Assembly: GCA_017852395.1 (NCBI GenBank)
Contig: JAFMLE010000004.1
Location: 1-64,000 of the forward strand
DNA length: 64,000 nucleotides
Direction of reading: 5' to 3'
From: Flavobacteriaceae bacterium
Lineage (GTDB): Bacteria > Bacteroidota > Bacteroidia > Flavobacteriales > Flavobacteriaceae
Shown: one piece after another, positions 10,212-21,783 of the stretch
How positions within the stretch are numbered: position 1 is the stretch's first letter
Layout: each line of letters begins with the position of its first letter
Made by a program: the position numbers and the translations under genes
Notes under the pieces: model-generated
The model's input: only the letters and a program-made list of their open reading frames with translations
Databases searched by the model: none
Told to the model about the DNA's origin: nothing

Positions 10212-11200
10212 ACGAACAACTATTTAATGAGATTCAAAAAAAGCAAATACGTCCCGTCTATTTGCTTGCTGGAGAAGAACCCTTTTTTATCGATCAATTG
10301 ACCGATTTGCTCACCGATTCAATCAGTACCCCAGAATCCGAAGCTTTTGATAAGACCATTTTGTATGGCAAAGATGCTCAAGCCAGTCAAATCATTGAAG
10401 CGGCCAAACGATTTCCAATGATGGCAACCCACCAGCTAATTGTTGTACGCGAGGCACAACACCTGGAGCGTCAATTTGAGGCACTTACTCCTTACGTAGA
10501 AAACCCACAGCCACAAACGGTTTTGGTATTTTGTTATAAATACAAAAAATTTGATCAGCGAAAAAAGTTCTTTAAAGCGGTGGACAAAAAAGGGGGGTGT
10601 TTTGAATCAAAGCCCTTGTATGATAACAAGGTAGAACCTTGGATTCTTAATACTTCCAAGCTTTTGGGTTTAAATCTTAGTGCGGCTGCTGGTCGGTTAA
10701 TTTTTTATAATACAGGAAATGATCTTGCCCGGATATATAAAGAACTTGAAAAGTTAAAAATCATTGGAGTTACCAAAGAGATTCTACCAGAGCACATAGA
10801 AAAACACATCGGGTTTAGCAAAGAGTTCAATAATTTTGAGTTGGTCAATGCGTTGGGGGAGAAAAATTTTTCTAAAGCCATCCATATCACACAGCATATG
10901 GGTCACAACCCCAAGCAATACCCTTTGGTTGTTACGGTAAGCACGATATTTTTATTTTTTCAGCGTTTACTTATATACCATGGTTTAGATCAAAAAAATA
11001 ATGCTGCAAGCGTTTTGGGAATCAAGCCCTATTTTGTCAAAGACTATGCACAGGCCAGTATGAAATACTCCATGCGTCAATGCAGTCAAATTATCTCCCT
11101 AATTGCAGAAGCTGATGTTAAAAGTAAAGGAGTAGGAGCAGATGCATCTCAGACCGAAGCACTCCTAAAAGATTTGATTATCGGTATTTTTTCTTGTTAA
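10202..11200 (+). CDS. holA: DNA polymerase III delta subunit; TTG start
   Basis: RPVYLLAGEEPFFIDQLTDLL...QLIVVREAQHL...ARIYKELEKLKI; an in-frame TAA at 10190 leaves TTG 10202 as the only nearby start. Confidence 0.9.
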   Translation: MQTYEQLFNEIQKKQIRPVYLLAGEEPFFIDQLTDLLTDSISTPESEAFDKTILYGKDAQASQIIEAAKRFPMMATHQLIVVREAQHLERQFEALTPYVENPQPQTVLVFCYKYKKFDQRKKFFKAVDKKGGCFESKPLYDNKVEPWILNTSKLLGLNLSAAAGRLIFYNTGNDLARIYKELEKLKIIGVTKEILPEHIEKHIGFSKEFNNFELVNALGEKNFSKAIHITQHMGHNPKQYPLVVTVSTIFLFFQRLLIYHGLDQKNNAASVLGIKPYFVKDYAQASMKYSMRQCSQIISLIAEADVKSKGVGADASQTEALLKDLIIGIFSC

Positions 11201-13602
11201 AATTGAATCGCCGGATAGTGCTGAGGATTAGCCTCGTGAAGCATTTTGTAGGCAGCTTCAAAAATATCGTCCACAGAAGGTTTTGAGAAATAGTCCCCAT
11301 CCGTTCCATAGGCAGGGCGATGTGCTTTTGCAGAAACCAATTTTGGGGCGCTGTCAAGCAACGGATAGATCTGTTGTTCTTCGATCAGCTGCTGCAAAAT
11401 ATACCCCGAAGCGCCTCCCGGTACATCTTCATCTATGATCATCAGTCGGCTGGTTTTGGCTAGACTCTTTCCGATACTTTTGTTGATATCAAGGGGGATT
11501 AGGCTTTGTAAATCGATTACTTCTGCTTCAATGTCAAGGGCTTGAAGTCGTTGGGCCGCTGCTTCAACAAGTCGAAGTGTAGATCCATAACTCACCATGG
11601 TTAAATCGGTTCCAGAACGCAGAACTTCACTCGCCCCAAGGATCATATTAAATGCACCTAGATTGTTTGGCATGGTTTCTTTGAGTCGGTATCCGTTTAG
11701 TGACTCAATAACAATGGCGGGTTGCTTTATTTGCAATAAGCTGTTGTACATTGCCGCTGCTTGCGTCATGTTTCTGGGGGTCAAAATATAGATCCCTCGC
11801 AATAAATGAAGCATACCTCCCATAGGTGATCCTGAGTGCCAAATCCCCTCAAGTCTATGCCCTCTTGTACGGATGATGAGTGGTGCGATTTGTTTGCCAT
11901 GTGTGCGATAACTCAATGAAGCCAAATCATCACTAAGTGTTTGTATTGCATAGAGGACATAATCTAGATATTGAATTTCTGCAATGGGACGCAACCCCCG
12001 AAGTGCCATGCCAATTCCTTGCCCTATTATGGTAGTTTCTCTAATACCTGTGTCTGCAATTCGTGTGGCTCCATATTTGTTTTGTAAACCTTCTAGTCCT
12101 TGATTCACATCGCCTATTTTTCCAACATCTTCGCCAAAAATCAAAAGATCGGGATGCTGAGCAAATAAGGCATCAAAATTGTCTCTCAAAACTAGCCTTC
12201 CATCTACTTCTGAAGTATTTTCTGCATAGGTTACATCAATTTTATTTGCAATTTGACTGTAGTGGTCTTGTGTGTACAAGTGGGACGAAAATCGGGGATT
12301 AAGGGATTTTTTTAGATTTTTAATCCACTGTTGAAGCGCCGTTGTTTCTTTTCCAAAATATAATTTGGAGACCAATCCCCTTGCAATTTCTAGAAGCTCT
12401 TTGTATCCAAAACCATCCAGTTCAGAAAGGTTTTTGATCGCAAGAACAACATTTGGATTGTTATTGGTAAGTTTTACCGTTTGTTGCAACTCGGTGAGTA
12501 ACTCTTCTTTTGCTTTTAGGATGGGTGCATTATGTGATTTCCAAGCCTTGGTCCTGGCTTCTCGCACCGTTGTGTTTATTCCATTTTCAATGGACTCAAG
12601 TTCGGAGGCTGTGGCAATACCTTGTTGCAAAATCCAATTTCTAAATTGCAAGTTGCAATCGTATTCTTTCTCCCAAGCTAGACGTTCTTTGGACTTGTAG
12701 CGCTCATGAGAACCAGAAGTAGAATGCCCTAGGGGCTGTGTAAGCTCGGTTACATGCACAACTACAGGGGTATGTGCTGTACGGGCCAATTTGGCTGCAT
12801 AGGAGTAGGCCTTTATAAGCGCTGTGTAGTCCCAGCCTTTAACGGAAATTATTTCTACACCGGTCTCATGCGCTGTTTTTTGAAATCCTTCCAATACCTT
12901 AGAGATGCTGCCTTTTGTAATCTGATCTTTGTTGTGTACAGAGATGCCATAGTCATCATCATAAATACTCAAGACAAGTGGAACTTGTAGAACGCCGGCA
13001 GCATTGATGGTTTCAAAAAATTGTCCTTCAGCTGTGCTGGCATTTCCAATAGTCCCCCAACATATTTCGTTGCCGTTTTTCGAAAAGTGGTTGCCGTTGG
13101 GGAGAGACAATTCACGATAAATTTTTGAAGCCTGAGCAAGACCAAGCATTCTGGGCATTTGAGCTGCGGTAGGAGAGAGGTCGGCACTGTGATTTTTCAA
13201 CTTTGATAAGGGCAACCAGTTCCCATTTGCGTCAATCAATGGGGTCATAAAATGACCGCCCATTTGTCGCCCAGAAGACATGGGCTCCACTCCAGGCTCT
13301 GTATTGGCGTAAATGGCGTGAAAGAAAGCCTCTTCGCTCAGAAAACCTTGGCCCATCAAAAGCGTTTGATCTCTATAATATCCCGATCTAAAATCTCCGG
13401 GCTCAAAAAAATGATTAATAACCAGTTGAGGCAGTTCTTTACCATCGCCAAAAATCCCAAAACTACCTTTGCCCGACAAAACTTCACGACGACCCAATAG
13501 GCTACAAGCCCTGCTTTTGTAGGCTAGAGTATAGTCTTCACATACACGAGCTTTAAATTGTTCGTAATCGAGTTTTACTGAGGATTCTTTGCTAAATGTC
13601 AT
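11197..13602 (-). CDS. Fused alpha/beta thiamine-pyrophosphate 2-oxoacid dehydrogenase E1 (801 aa)
   Basis: Alpha half GNASTAEGQFFETINAAGVLQVPLVLSIYDDDYGIS; beta half FGEDVGKIGDVNQGLEGLQNKYG...IADTGIRETTIIGQGIGMAL. Confidence 0.9.
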   Translation of the reverse strand: MTFSKESSVKLDYEQFKARVCEDYTLAYKSRACSLLGRREVLSGKGSFGIFGDGKELPQLVINHFFEPGDFRSGYYRDQTLLMGQGFLSEEAFFHAIYANTEPGVEPMSSGRQMGGHFMTPLIDANGNWLPLSKLKNHSADLSPTAAQMPRMLGLAQASKIYRELSLPNGNHFSKNGNEICWGTIGNASTAEGQFFETINAAGVLQVPLVLSIYDDDYGISVHNKDQITKGSISKVLEGFQKTAHETGVEIISVKGWDYTALIKAYSYAAKLARTAHTPVVVHVTELTQPLGHSTSGSHERYKSKERLAWEKEYDCNLQFRNWILQQGIATASELESIENGINTTVREARTKAWKSHNAPILKAKEELLTELQQTVKLTNNNPNVVLAIKNLSELDGFGYKELLEIARGLVSKLYFGKETTALQQWIKNLKKSLNPRFSSHLYTQDHYSQIANKIDVTYAENTSEVDGRLVLRDNFDALFAQHPDLLIFGEDVGKIGDVNQGLEGLQNKYGATRIADTGIRETTIIGQGIGMALRGLRPIAEIQYLDYVLYAIQTLSDDLASLSYRTHGKQIAPLIIRTRGHRLEGIWHSGSPMGGMLHLLRGIYILTPRNMTQAAAMYNSLLQIKQPAIVIESLNGYRLKETMPNNLGAFNMILGASEVLRSGTDLTMVSYGSTLRLVEAAAQRLQALDIEAEVIDLQSLIPLDINKSIGKSLAKTSRLMIIDEDVPGGASGYILQQLIEEQQIYPLLDSAPKLVSAKAHRPAYGTDGDYFSKPSVDDIFEAAYKMLHEANPQHYPAIQF

Positions 13603-13609
13603 TGGCCCT

Positions 13610-13617
13610 CAAATTTA
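13610..13617 (-). promoter_or_regulatory. -7 element TAAATTTG upstream of the E1 gene
   Basis: Reverse complement of caaattta, 7 nt from ATG at 13602. Confidence 0.45.
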
Positions 13618-13642
13618 CGAAAAATTTACATTTTTTATAACG

Positions 13643-16474
13643 CTAAAACCAACGACGAGAAAACAAGTTAGCAAGTTGTTTGGGACGTATTGAAAGTACA
13701 AATCGGATTTTTTCATGATAGTTGATCTGTGTAACTTCCCAGCCCATAGTAGAGGCAATCGGAAAATAGGCTTCTAAATAATCCGGCAAAATATTCAATC
13801 GCAAACCGGTATCATAAAACGAACGAATTGGATGCTTTTGATTTTTTAGCAATCCCAAATCTAAGTAGGCCTCGACCCAGCGCCACAATCCCATACTTAG
13901 ATTGGTTGACAACAACCACTTGTTGGCATTGGAATTGGGAATAATAGACTTGAACCCGCCTTCTGCCATAACAAATTGTTGGCCAAAAAAACCCGACGTT
14001 TCAGAGCGCCCAAAAAAAGGAAGCTCAAACAAATAGTCTGTAGGTCGATTTAGGTTAAAATCAAAGTAAGACTGAGAACCTGTTCGGCTGCTTATAAAAT
14101 AACCTGCAAAAACACGGGCTTGAAACTGTCGGCCGCTTGGGAAAAGTCTTCGGAAATCAGCCGTGTAATCCATTTTAGAAAAATGGGTTGAAAATTCGAT
14201 TCCCAGATCACTCGTGATGTAATTGATGGTTTGATTGTCTGTATATAAATAACGGGTTTTGAAAACGGTATATTCTGGGTTACCCTCACCTAGAACTTGT
14301 TCCTGTTTTTCAACTCTATAAATGGAAAAATTAAGCAACTTTCGGATATTTGATCGTAAGTCGGGTGTCCGAAACAACAGGGACACATTTGGAGCAATAA
14401 CATTGTATCGTTTATTATTGGCATAATGAAATGAGTTTCCAGATACATTGAAAAGCGTTAAATAGTTTTTGGATTTTGGGCGGTACCATCTGTAGGTACC
14501 ACTAAAGCTTCCCACTACGGTATTTTCCAAAAATGAATACTCGGGTTTGATGTCCATAGAAAAGCGTTGTGCACCGATTTTTTTGTTGTTAAATCGAATA
14601 CCACCCGTAATTCCATCATAGAGGTTATAACTGTTTATAGGGTTGAAAAAGACTTGAATTTTTTTGGGATTTTCGATGTCTTTCAACGCTCTAAATTGAA
14701 AGGATTCGGCAATTGGTCCAGGGTTGATTTTTCTCCAATTATTTTTTTTGTTGAGTTCTGGCAATCCATTTTGCGCATTTATGGCGACATAATCTGCATC
14801 ATATTTGGGCAAAAAAAGCGTGTATTCCTCACTGGGCATTACCCATCTGTTATATACGATAGAGTCCCCTTTGAGCAGATTGATTTTTACGGGTATTGAG
14901 GAATTGAATTTATCTGACAATGTGATTTTAAAACCGTCTGAGCGCACTTCAGGTTTGGATAATGCATAATCCAAGACCGCATCGGTATCTAATAAATTCT
15001 TGAAAAACCAATCCAAGTTTTTATTTGAATATTGTTGAAAATAGTCTTGGGTTGCTGCGGATTGAGAATGATCAAAAAGATCTAAAAGTAGCTGCTCCAT
15101 ACTTTGGCTGCCGATATAATCTTCGAGATAACGCAAAGCGAGTCCGGCAGTATAAGGGTTTGCAATGCGGGCATTGTAGCGCGTCAATTGATCTTTGGAT
15201 AGGGTTGCTTTTTGATAATTGTTTAAACGGAGCATTTGCTCAGAAAGCAACATAAATCCTTGGTTAAATCCAATTTTAGCAAATTGATAACTTTTGACAA
15301 TAGGAAAACGAGAGAGCCTGCCAATAAATTTTTTTTCTGGATAATACGTTTCAATGTATTTCATTGTAAGATAAACGTGCAATCCCTCGCTAAGCCAATG
15401 ATTTTTACGTTGGTCCATTGACAAATTGGATTTGATGTATTCACCACTTATGGTTTTCAATAGTTTTACTTCGTTTAAAAAAACCACGTCAAACGGACTC
15501 AAAATTTCCGGCAGTTGGCTCAAACCATAAAAAGGGCTTTTGTTGTAGTCTTTTTGGGTTACTAAAAGTTTAGGATGAGTGCTTTGCCCAAGTTGTGATA
15601 CTAAAAAATCATGAATTTTTTGCAAACTACGTTCAAAGTTTTCTTGAGTGTTTTCGGGTTCTTTAAGGTCTGTAGCGATGGAAAAACCATCTTTGAGAAT
15701 AGCGGTAGAAAAGGTTTTTTGCTGCTCTAGAACCAGCTTAACTTCATGAATGTTTTGCCCCGATAGCAAATATGTTTTTTGGAGCGCTAGAGGGCCCTTT
15801 GCTTGATTTTTGATATGTAGATTAGATACCAGTGTGTAAGAAGCAGGTGCACTTAGTTGGATTTGATAGTCAGAAAATTCTAAACTGGCATCGTCCAAAT
15901 TGAGGTTGCTATATTTTTTCCAACCGGTTTTAGAATACGGACTCAACGTGATGATCCAATGTCGTAGATCAATGGTTTTTTTGACAGGATTGACTCCATA
16001 ACCCGTAAATCGCGCATTAGGAATTTTGATCAGATAGCGCAGCTTTATTGATTTTTTTTCACCGGGCAACGCGGACTCTAACAGCGGAATTGCAATAAGA
16101 TCTTGCTGGTTTTCGATCCGAAATCCTTTTAACGTATCAGAAGAAGTCGTGATGTGTTGTAGTGTTGTATATCCAAAATTCTTTTTGTTTGAAAGGTAAA
16201 AACTGCGATCAAATTCTTCTGCAAAACGCTTTGATAGGGGTGTGTTATAAGCACTGTATGCATTGATCCAATCGTTTAAAAAAAGAGTGTCGATTTTTTG
16301 TTCCGTCAGATTTTCGAAAGTTATGACTTGGTCGATTTGAATCTGATTAAGACTGTCTATTAGAACAGCGTTTAGTTGGTAGGTTGGATTGAGCTGTCCA
16401 AAAGCGAGCTGTTGCCCCACTGCCAACAGCTGAAAAGCACAAATAAAACGGTACAAAAAATGTTGCTTTTTCAA
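13643..16474 (-). CDS. M1 aminopeptidase-like protein lacking HExxH, with probable C-terminal outer-membrane beta-barrel
   Basis: 943 aa, signal peptide; WLSEGLHVYLTMKYIETYYPEK resembles the M1 NEGFAEY region; C-terminal half is aromatic/beta-rich and ends in RRWF with terminal Phe. Confidence 0.7.
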   Translation of the reverse strand: MKKQHFLYRFICAFQLLAVGQQLAFGQLNPTYQLNAVLIDSLNQIQIDQVITFENLTEQKIDTLFLNDWINAYSAYNTPLSKRFAEEFDRSFYLSNKKNFGYTTLQHITTSSDTLKGFRIENQQDLIAIPLLESALPGEKKSIKLRYLIKIPNARFTGYGVNPVKKTIDLRHWIITLSPYSKTGWKKYSNLNLDDASLEFSDYQIQLSAPASYTLVSNLHIKNQAKGPLALQKTYLLSGQNIHEVKLVLEQQKTFSTAILKDGFSIATDLKEPENTQENFERSLQKIHDFLVSQLGQSTHPKLLVTQKDYNKSPFYGLSQLPEILSPFDVVFLNEVKLLKTISGEYIKSNLSMDQRKNHWLSEGLHVYLTMKYIETYYPEKKFIGRLSRFPIVKSYQFAKIGFNQGFMLLSEQMLRLNNYQKATLSKDQLTRYNARIANPYTAGLALRYLEDYIGSQSMEQLLLDLFDHSQSAATQDYFQQYSNKNLDWFFKNLLDTDAVLDYALSKPEVRSDGFKITLSDKFNSSIPVKINLLKGDSIVYNRWVMPSEEYTLFLPKYDADYVAINAQNGLPELNKKNNWRKINPGPIAESFQFRALKDIENPKKIQVFFNPINSYNLYDGITGGIRFNNKKIGAQRFSMDIKPEYSFLENTVVGSFSGTYRWYRPKSKNYLTLFNVSGNSFHYANNKRYNVIAPNVSLLFRTPDLRSNIRKLLNFSIYRVEKQEQVLGEGNPEYTVFKTRYLYTDNQTINYITSDLGIEFSTHFSKMDYTADFRRLFPSGRQFQARVFAGYFISSRTGSQSYFDFNLNRPTDYLFELPFFGRSETSGFFGQQFVMAEGGFKSIIPNSNANKWLLSTNLSMGLWRWVEAYLDLGLLKNQKHPIRSFYDTGLRLNILPDYLEAYFPIASTMGWEVTQINYHEKIRFVLSIRPKQLANLFSRRWF

Positions 16475-16482
16475 CTTTTAGA

Positions 16483-17172
16483 TTAAAAATTGGGACGGTA
16501 AAGTTCTTTTTTATGAAAGTTACTCAATGCATCAATTACTTCATCAACCGTGTCCACAATCTCTATTAGGTCCAGATCGCTTGCACTGATGTATTTTTCG
16601 TTTAGCAAGGTATCTTTGATCCAATCAATCAAGCCCCTCCAGTAATCACTACCCACCAAAATGATAGGAAAACGAAGGATCTTTTCGGTTTGAATAAGCG
16701 TAAAAGCTTCAAAAAGTTCATCTAAGGTGCCGATACCTCCAGGAAGAACAACAAACCCCTGAGCGTATTTGACAAACATGACCTTACGAACAAAAAAATA
16801 TTCAAACGTCATTTGCTTATCAATATCAATATACGGGTTAATGTTTTGCTCAAAAGGTAGGTTTATGTTGAGACCAACAGAGGTGCCATTGGCAAGCCGC
16901 GCTCCTTTGTTGGCCGCTTCCATAATACCGGGTCCTCCACCAGTTATGATGCCGTAGCCATTTTCTGTAATGGCTTTTGCTATTGCAACAGCCAATTCAT
17001 AATGGGGTGTGTTTTGCTTGGTACGAGCAGATCCAAAAATGGAGATGCAAGGCCCAATAGCGCTCATGGTTTCGTATCCTGTTACAAACTCACTCATGAT
17101 CTTAAAAAGTGCCCAAGAATCATTGGCTTTAGTGCCTACCCAGTTTTTGATGTTTGATTGTTCGTCTTCCAT
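16483..17172 (-). CDS. LOG family protein (TIGR00730-like, Rossmann fold)
   Basis: IFGSARTKQNTPHYELA...GYGIITGGGPGIMEAANKGA...VVLPGGIGTLDELFEAFTLIQT. Confidence 0.93.
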   Translation of the reverse strand: MEDEQSNIKNWVGTKANDSWALFKIMSEFVTGYETMSAIGPCISIFGSARTKQNTPHYELAVAIAKAITENGYGIITGGGPGIMEAANKGARLANGTSVGLNINLPFEQNINPYIDIDKQMTFEYFFVRKVMFVKYAQGFVVLPGGIGTLDELFEAFTLIQTEKILRFPIILVGSDYWRGLIDWIKDTLLNEKYISASDLDLIEIVDTVDEVIDALSNFHKKELYRPNF

Positions 17173-17188
17173 AGATCAATTAGTCATT

Positions 17189-20029
17189 TCACTTAAAGTT
17201 ATCAATTTCACGTCTTAAATAGGCGGCCGTATGACTCTTTTTTTCTTTTATCACCTCTTCGGGTGTGCCACAGGCTAGGATTTCTCCACCATATTTGCCA
17301 CCCTCTGGGCCGATATCGATCAGATAATCTACCTGTCGTATAACGTCCAGATTGTGCTCTATAATCAAGACCGTGTTGCCACGATCGACGAGCTTATTGA
17401 GCATCTCCATCAATACTCTAATGTCTTCAAAGTGCAGTCCTGTCGTGGGCTCATCCAATATGTAAATTGTTTGCCCAGTGTCTTTTTTTGACAACTCACT
17501 AGCCAATTTGATGCGCTGTGCTTCGCCACCCGATAGGGTTGTCGATGATTGCCCCAATGCAATGTAGCCCAAACCAACTTCTTTGATTGTTTTTAGTTTT
17601 CGATAAATTTTTGGAATACTTTCAAAAAAGTCGCAAGCTTCGGCTATATTCATCTCAAGAACATCTGCAATGGATTTTCCTTTGTAGCGGATTTCAAGAG
17701 TTTCGCGATTAAATCGTTTTCCTTGACAGGTTTCGCATTCCACATAGACATCGGGCAAAAAATTCATCTCGATCACCTTCATGCCGCCGCCCTGACACGT
17801 TTCGCAACGACCTCCTTTGACATTGAAACTGAAGCGTCCCGGTTTATACCCCCTAATTTGAGCTTCTGGTGTTTTGGTAAATAAGATACGTATCTCACTA
17901 AAAACACCACAATAGGTGGCGGGGTTGCTTCTTGGCGTTCTTCCTATTGGGCTTTGATTGATGTCAACAACTTTGTCAAGGTGTTTTAGCCCACTAATTT
18001 TTTGATAGGGCAAGGGAGTTTTTACGCCATTAAAAAAATGTGCATTTAAAATCGGATAAAGTGTCTCGTTGATCAGTGTCGATTTGCCACTACCTGATAC
18101 GCCCGTTACTCCAATCATTAGTCCTAGTGGTAACCGAACCGAAATGTTTTTTAAGTTATTTCCCGTGCACCCCTCCAAGACCAATTCGTTTCCATTTCCT
18201 TTTCTTCGTGCTTTGGGTGTTGGGATTTCCTTTTCACGATTGAGGTATTGTGCTGTTAGTGAATTTGCTTTTGCTATTTGCTCAGGCGTCCCTTGTGCAA
18301 CAATTTGACCACCACGAATACCTGCCATAGGACCAATATCCAGCACGTGATCTGCAGCGAGAATCATGTCTTTATCATGCTCAACAACGATTACTGAATT
18401 TCCAATATCGCGAAGCGCCGCCAACGATTGAATCAAACGCTGATTGTCTCGCTGATGAAGACCAATGCTGGGTTCATCAAGGATATAGAGAACACCGACC
18501 AATTGCGAACCAATTTGAGTGGCCAATCGGATACGTTGGGCTTCCCCGCCGGAAAGAGATTTTGAAGATCGGTTGAGGGTCAGGTAGTTGAGTCCTACGT
18601 CTAACAAGAATTGCAGTCGCACTTTGATTTCTTTAATGACTTCGCTACCAACTTTTCGTTCATTTTCGCTTAAATTTTCAGCTACTTGATCAAACCATGC
18701 ATAGAGATCGACCAAGTCCATGCTCGAAATGTCCGCTATATTTTTATTGTCAATTTTGAAAAATAGGGCTTCTTTTTTCAAACGGCTACCGGCACATTCG
18801 GGGCAGGTTCTTTCGTCCATAAATCCCGAAGCCCAACGTCGGATGCTCATCGAGTCGCTGTGTTCGTGCTGATTTTTGATGAAATTTATAATCCCTTCAT
18901 AATCCACAACATAATCGCGGGTGATGCCCAATGATTTGGAGGGTATGCTGAATTTTTCGTTTCCACCATTGAGAATCACATCTAATCCTTGCTTTGGAAT
19001 TTTTTTGATGGGGTCGTTAAGAGAGAATTGATAACAAACCGCTATGTTTTCTAGTTGTTTAAATGCCCAGTTTTTTTTTGACTCACCAAGGGGTGTCAAT
19101 CCACCCTGATTGATTGATTTGTTGGGGTCTGGAATGATTTTTTCTAAACTGACCACATGTTCTGTACCCAGTCCCTTGCAGGCATCGCACATGCCCTTGG
19201 GGGAATTAAAACTAAAGGTATTTGGCTCAGGTTTGGGATAGGATATACCTGTTGAAGGGCACATCAAATTTCGACTAAAATAACGGGGTTTCTGATCCTC
19301 CAAATCATAGACCAACATGCTGTCATCGCCATATCGCATGGCAATGTCTATGGATTCTTGAATGCGTTTTTGACCCGCAACGTCATTTGTTACCTTTAAA
19401 CGATCGATTACCAAGTCGATATCATGGGTTTTGTAGCGATCCACCTTCATTCCGGGCTTTAGATCCATTATTTCGCCATCCACACGAACACGGTTAAAAC
19501 CTTGACGCGCTAGTGAATCAAAAAGTTCGCGGTAATGCCCTTTACGGGATTTTATCAAGGGTGCAAGAAGTGCAATTTTTGTATTTAAAAAAGCTTCTTG
19601 TATCAAGTCAATGATCTGAGAGTCCGCATAACTGACCATACGCTCATTGGTATGATAACTATAGGCTGTTCCTACACGCGCAAATAGTAAACGAATAAAA
19701 TCATACAGCTCAGTGATGGTGCCTACCGTAGATCGTGGGTTTTTGGAAGTCGTCTTTTGCTCAATAGCAATAACTGGAGACAAACCATCGATTTTATCAA
19801 CTTCGGGACGTTCTAAATTGCCCAGAAATTGACGTACATATGCAGAAAAGGTTTCCATATAGCGTCGCTGTCCCTCTGCATAAATTGTGTCAAAGGCCAA
19901 AGAAGACTTCCCACTACCAGAAAGCCCCGTAATGACCACCAATTTTTCGCGGGGAATGGAGAGGGTCAGGTTTTTGAGATTGTGCACTCGGGCACCCTCT
20001 ATGTCAATAGTTTGCTGCTGTAATTTCAT
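17189..20029 (-). CDS. uvrA: Excinuclease ABC subunit A
   Basis: [38 protein letters not shown]; zinc-binding [29 protein letters not shown]. Confidence 0.98.
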   Translation of the reverse strand: MKLQQQTIDIEGARVHNLKNLTLSIPREKLVVITGLSGSGKSSLAFDTIYAEGQRRYMETFSAYVRQFLGNLERPEVDKIDGLSPVIAIEQKTTSKNPRSTVGTITELYDFIRLLFARVGTAYSYHTNERMVSYADSQIIDLIQEAFLNTKIALLAPLIKSRKGHYRELFDSLARQGFNRVRVDGEIMDLKPGMKVDRYKTHDIDLVIDRLKVTNDVAGQKRIQESIDIAMRYGDDSMLVYDLEDQKPRYFSRNLMCPSTGISYPKPEPNTFSFNSPKGMCDACKGLGTEHVVSLEKIIPDPNKSINQGGLTPLGESKKNWAFKQLENIAVCYQFSLNDPIKKIPKQGLDVILNGGNEKFSIPSKSLGITRDYVVDYEGIINFIKNQHEHSDSMSIRRWASGFMDERTCPECAGSRLKKEALFFKIDNKNIADISSMDLVDLYAWFDQVAENLSENERKVGSEVIKEIKVRLQFLLDVGLNYLTLNRSSKSLSGGEAQRIRLATQIGSQLVGVLYILDEPSIGLHQRDNQRLIQSLAALRDIGNSVIVVEHDKDMILAADHVLDIGPMAGIRGGQIVAQGTPEQIAKANSLTAQYLNREKEIPTPKARRKGNGNELVLEGCTGNNLKNISVRLPLGLMIGVTGVSGSGKSTLINETLYPILNAHFFNGVKTPLPYQKISGLKHLDKVVDINQSPIGRTPRSNPATYCGVFSEIRILFTKTPEAQIRGYKPGRFSFNVKGGRCETCQGGGMKVIEMNFLPDVYVECETCQGKRFNRETLEIRYKGKSIADVLEMNIAEACDFFESIPKIYRKLKTIKEVGLGYIALGQSSTTLSGGEAQRIKLASELSKKDTGQTIYILDEPTTGLHFEDIRVLMEMLNKLVDRGNTVLIIEHNLDVIRQVDYLIDIGPEGGKYGGEILACGTPEEVIKEKKSHTAAYLRREIDNFK

Positions 20030-20042
20030 AGCTTAGAAGGGG

Positions 20043-20050
20043 CAAAAGTA
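20043..20050 (-). promoter_or_regulatory. -7 element TACTTTTG upstream of uvrA
   Basis: Reverse complement of caaaagta, 13 nt from the ATG, with a TTG 24 nt upstream of it. Confidence 0.45.
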
Positions 20051-20091
20051 CGTTTTTTGATCGTAAATAGTGGTCAAGTAAATGCAGTTAT

Positions 20092-21783
20092 TTACTCCTT
20101 GTAAATAACTGCTGCCGCATCATCACCACGAGGATCTGCTCCTGTAGAAAGGTTCTTTTGATCATCTACTAATATAGCATCTACACGTCCAATAATTCTA
20201 CTGTACTGTTCAGCAACATTATAGCCTTTGTCTTGAAGTGCTTTGATAAGCGCGGGATCAAATTTTCCAGGCTCCAAAATTACACTATCAGGAAGCCATT
20301 GATGATGAAAACGGGGCGCATCAACAGCCTCTTGCATGCCCATTCCAAACTCAAATACATTTAGGATGGTTTGAAAAACCGAAGTGATAATGGTCGAACC
20401 GCCGGGGGTTCCAACCACCATTGCCAGTTGCCCATCTTTTTCAACTATCGTTGGTGTCATCGAGCTCAACATTCTTTTTTGAGGCGCAATTGCATTAGCA
20501 CCACTACCTACCAATCCAAACATATTGGGCACTCCAGGCTTGCTGCTGAAGTCGTCCATTTCATTATTGAGAAAATAACCTCCTTCTTCGACAAACACCT
20601 TAGACCCATAACTGCCGTTTAGTGTAGTTGTGACCGCAACGGCATTTCCAAAACGATCAACAATAGAGTAGTGGGTCGTTTCTTCACTTTCCTCCCAAAC
20701 AATAGAACCCGGTGCAATATCCGAAGACAAACTGGCTTTTTCCCAATCAAAAGATGCCATACGACGATCTAAATAACGAGAATCAAGCAAGGAGTCTACC
20801 GGAATAGAAACAAAATCAGGATCTCCCAAAAATTTACTGCGATCGGCATAAGAACGACGTTCTGCTTCTACCATAACCTGGATTGCTTCTAACGAATTGT
20901 GTGGGTATTGTCCCAAATCATAGGGCGCTACCATCTGAAACATCTGGCCAATACATATACCACCGCTAGAAGGAGGGGCCATAGAATAAATGTTCAGATT
21001 TTTATATTTAAAATTAATAGGGGTACGCCATACAGGTTCATAATTTTCTAAATCTTCAAGGGTTATGATACCTCCAGTAGCTGCGACTTTTTCTACGAGT
21101 TGTTGTGCCACAGGTCCTGAATAAAACCCGGCTTTACCACGATCACGAATTTGCTCTAAGGTCCGTGCCATGGCTTCATTTTTGACCGTATCGCCTGCTT
21201 TATAATTCTGCGCATAAAGGGTTTGCTCACCGTTGATAAGCACAAACTCTTCACGCTTAGATGTAAAGCTTCGCGCTTGTTTTTCGGTTACTACATAGCC
21301 GTTACGAGCCAGATCAATTGCGGGTTGAATCAACGTTTCAAAAGGGAGTGTTCCCATTTTGCTATGGATTTCAAACAATCCTGCGATGGTTCCGGGTACG
21401 CCTACTGCCAGGCCTCCCAAGGTGCTTTTTCCTTCAATCACATTGCCTGCGTCATCAAGATACATGTTTTCAGAAGCTCCTGCTGGTGCCTTTTCACGAT
21501 AATCTAGAGTGCCGACTTGACCATCAGCAGTTCGGTAAACAAAAAAACCGCCACCACCAATATTTCCAGCGTTGGGATAACAAACTGCCAAAGCCAAATC
21601 CGTTGCAATCATCGCATCATAGGCAGTACCACCACGGGCTAAAATAGAAACTCCAATCTTAGAAGCCTCTTCACGTGCTGAGACTACCGCAGCCTCAATT
21701 TTTTTGTCTGTTGAAGTACAGGATAACAAAAAGCTACCCAACAAGCATATTGTAATTTTTGATACAGAAAAAAAGGTTTTCAT
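20092..21783 (-). CDS. ggt: Gamma-glutamyltransferase (lipoprotein)
   Basis: Lipobox LLSC; EETTHYSIVDRFGNAVAVTTTLNGSYGSKV, GGSTIITSVFQTILNV. Confidence 0.94.
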   Translation of the reverse strand: MKTFFSVSKITICLLGSFLLSCTSTDKKIEAAVVSAREEASKIGVSILARGGTAYDAMIATDLALAVCYPNAGNIGGGGFFVYRTADGQVGTLDYREKAPAGASENMYLDDAGNVIEGKSTLGGLAVGVPGTIAGLFEIHSKMGTLPFETLIQPAIDLARNGYVVTEKQARSFTSKREEFVLINGEQTLYAQNYKAGDTVKNEAMARTLEQIRDRGKAGFYSGPVAQQLVEKVAATGGIITLEDLENYEPVWRTPINFKYKNLNIYSMAPPSSGGICIGQMFQMVAPYDLGQYPHNSLEAIQVMVEAERRSYADRSKFLGDPDFVSIPVDSLLDSRYLDRRMASFDWEKASLSSDIAPGSIVWEESEETTHYSIVDRFGNAVAVTTTLNGSYGSKVFVEEGGYFLNNEMDDFSSKPGVPNMFGLVGSGANAIAPQKRMLSSMTPTIVEKDGQLAMVVGTPGGSTIITSVFQTILNVFEFGMGMQEAVDAPRFHHQWLPDSVILEPGKFDPALIKALQDKGYNVAEQYSRIIGRVDAILVDDQKNLSTGADPRGDDAAAVIYKE

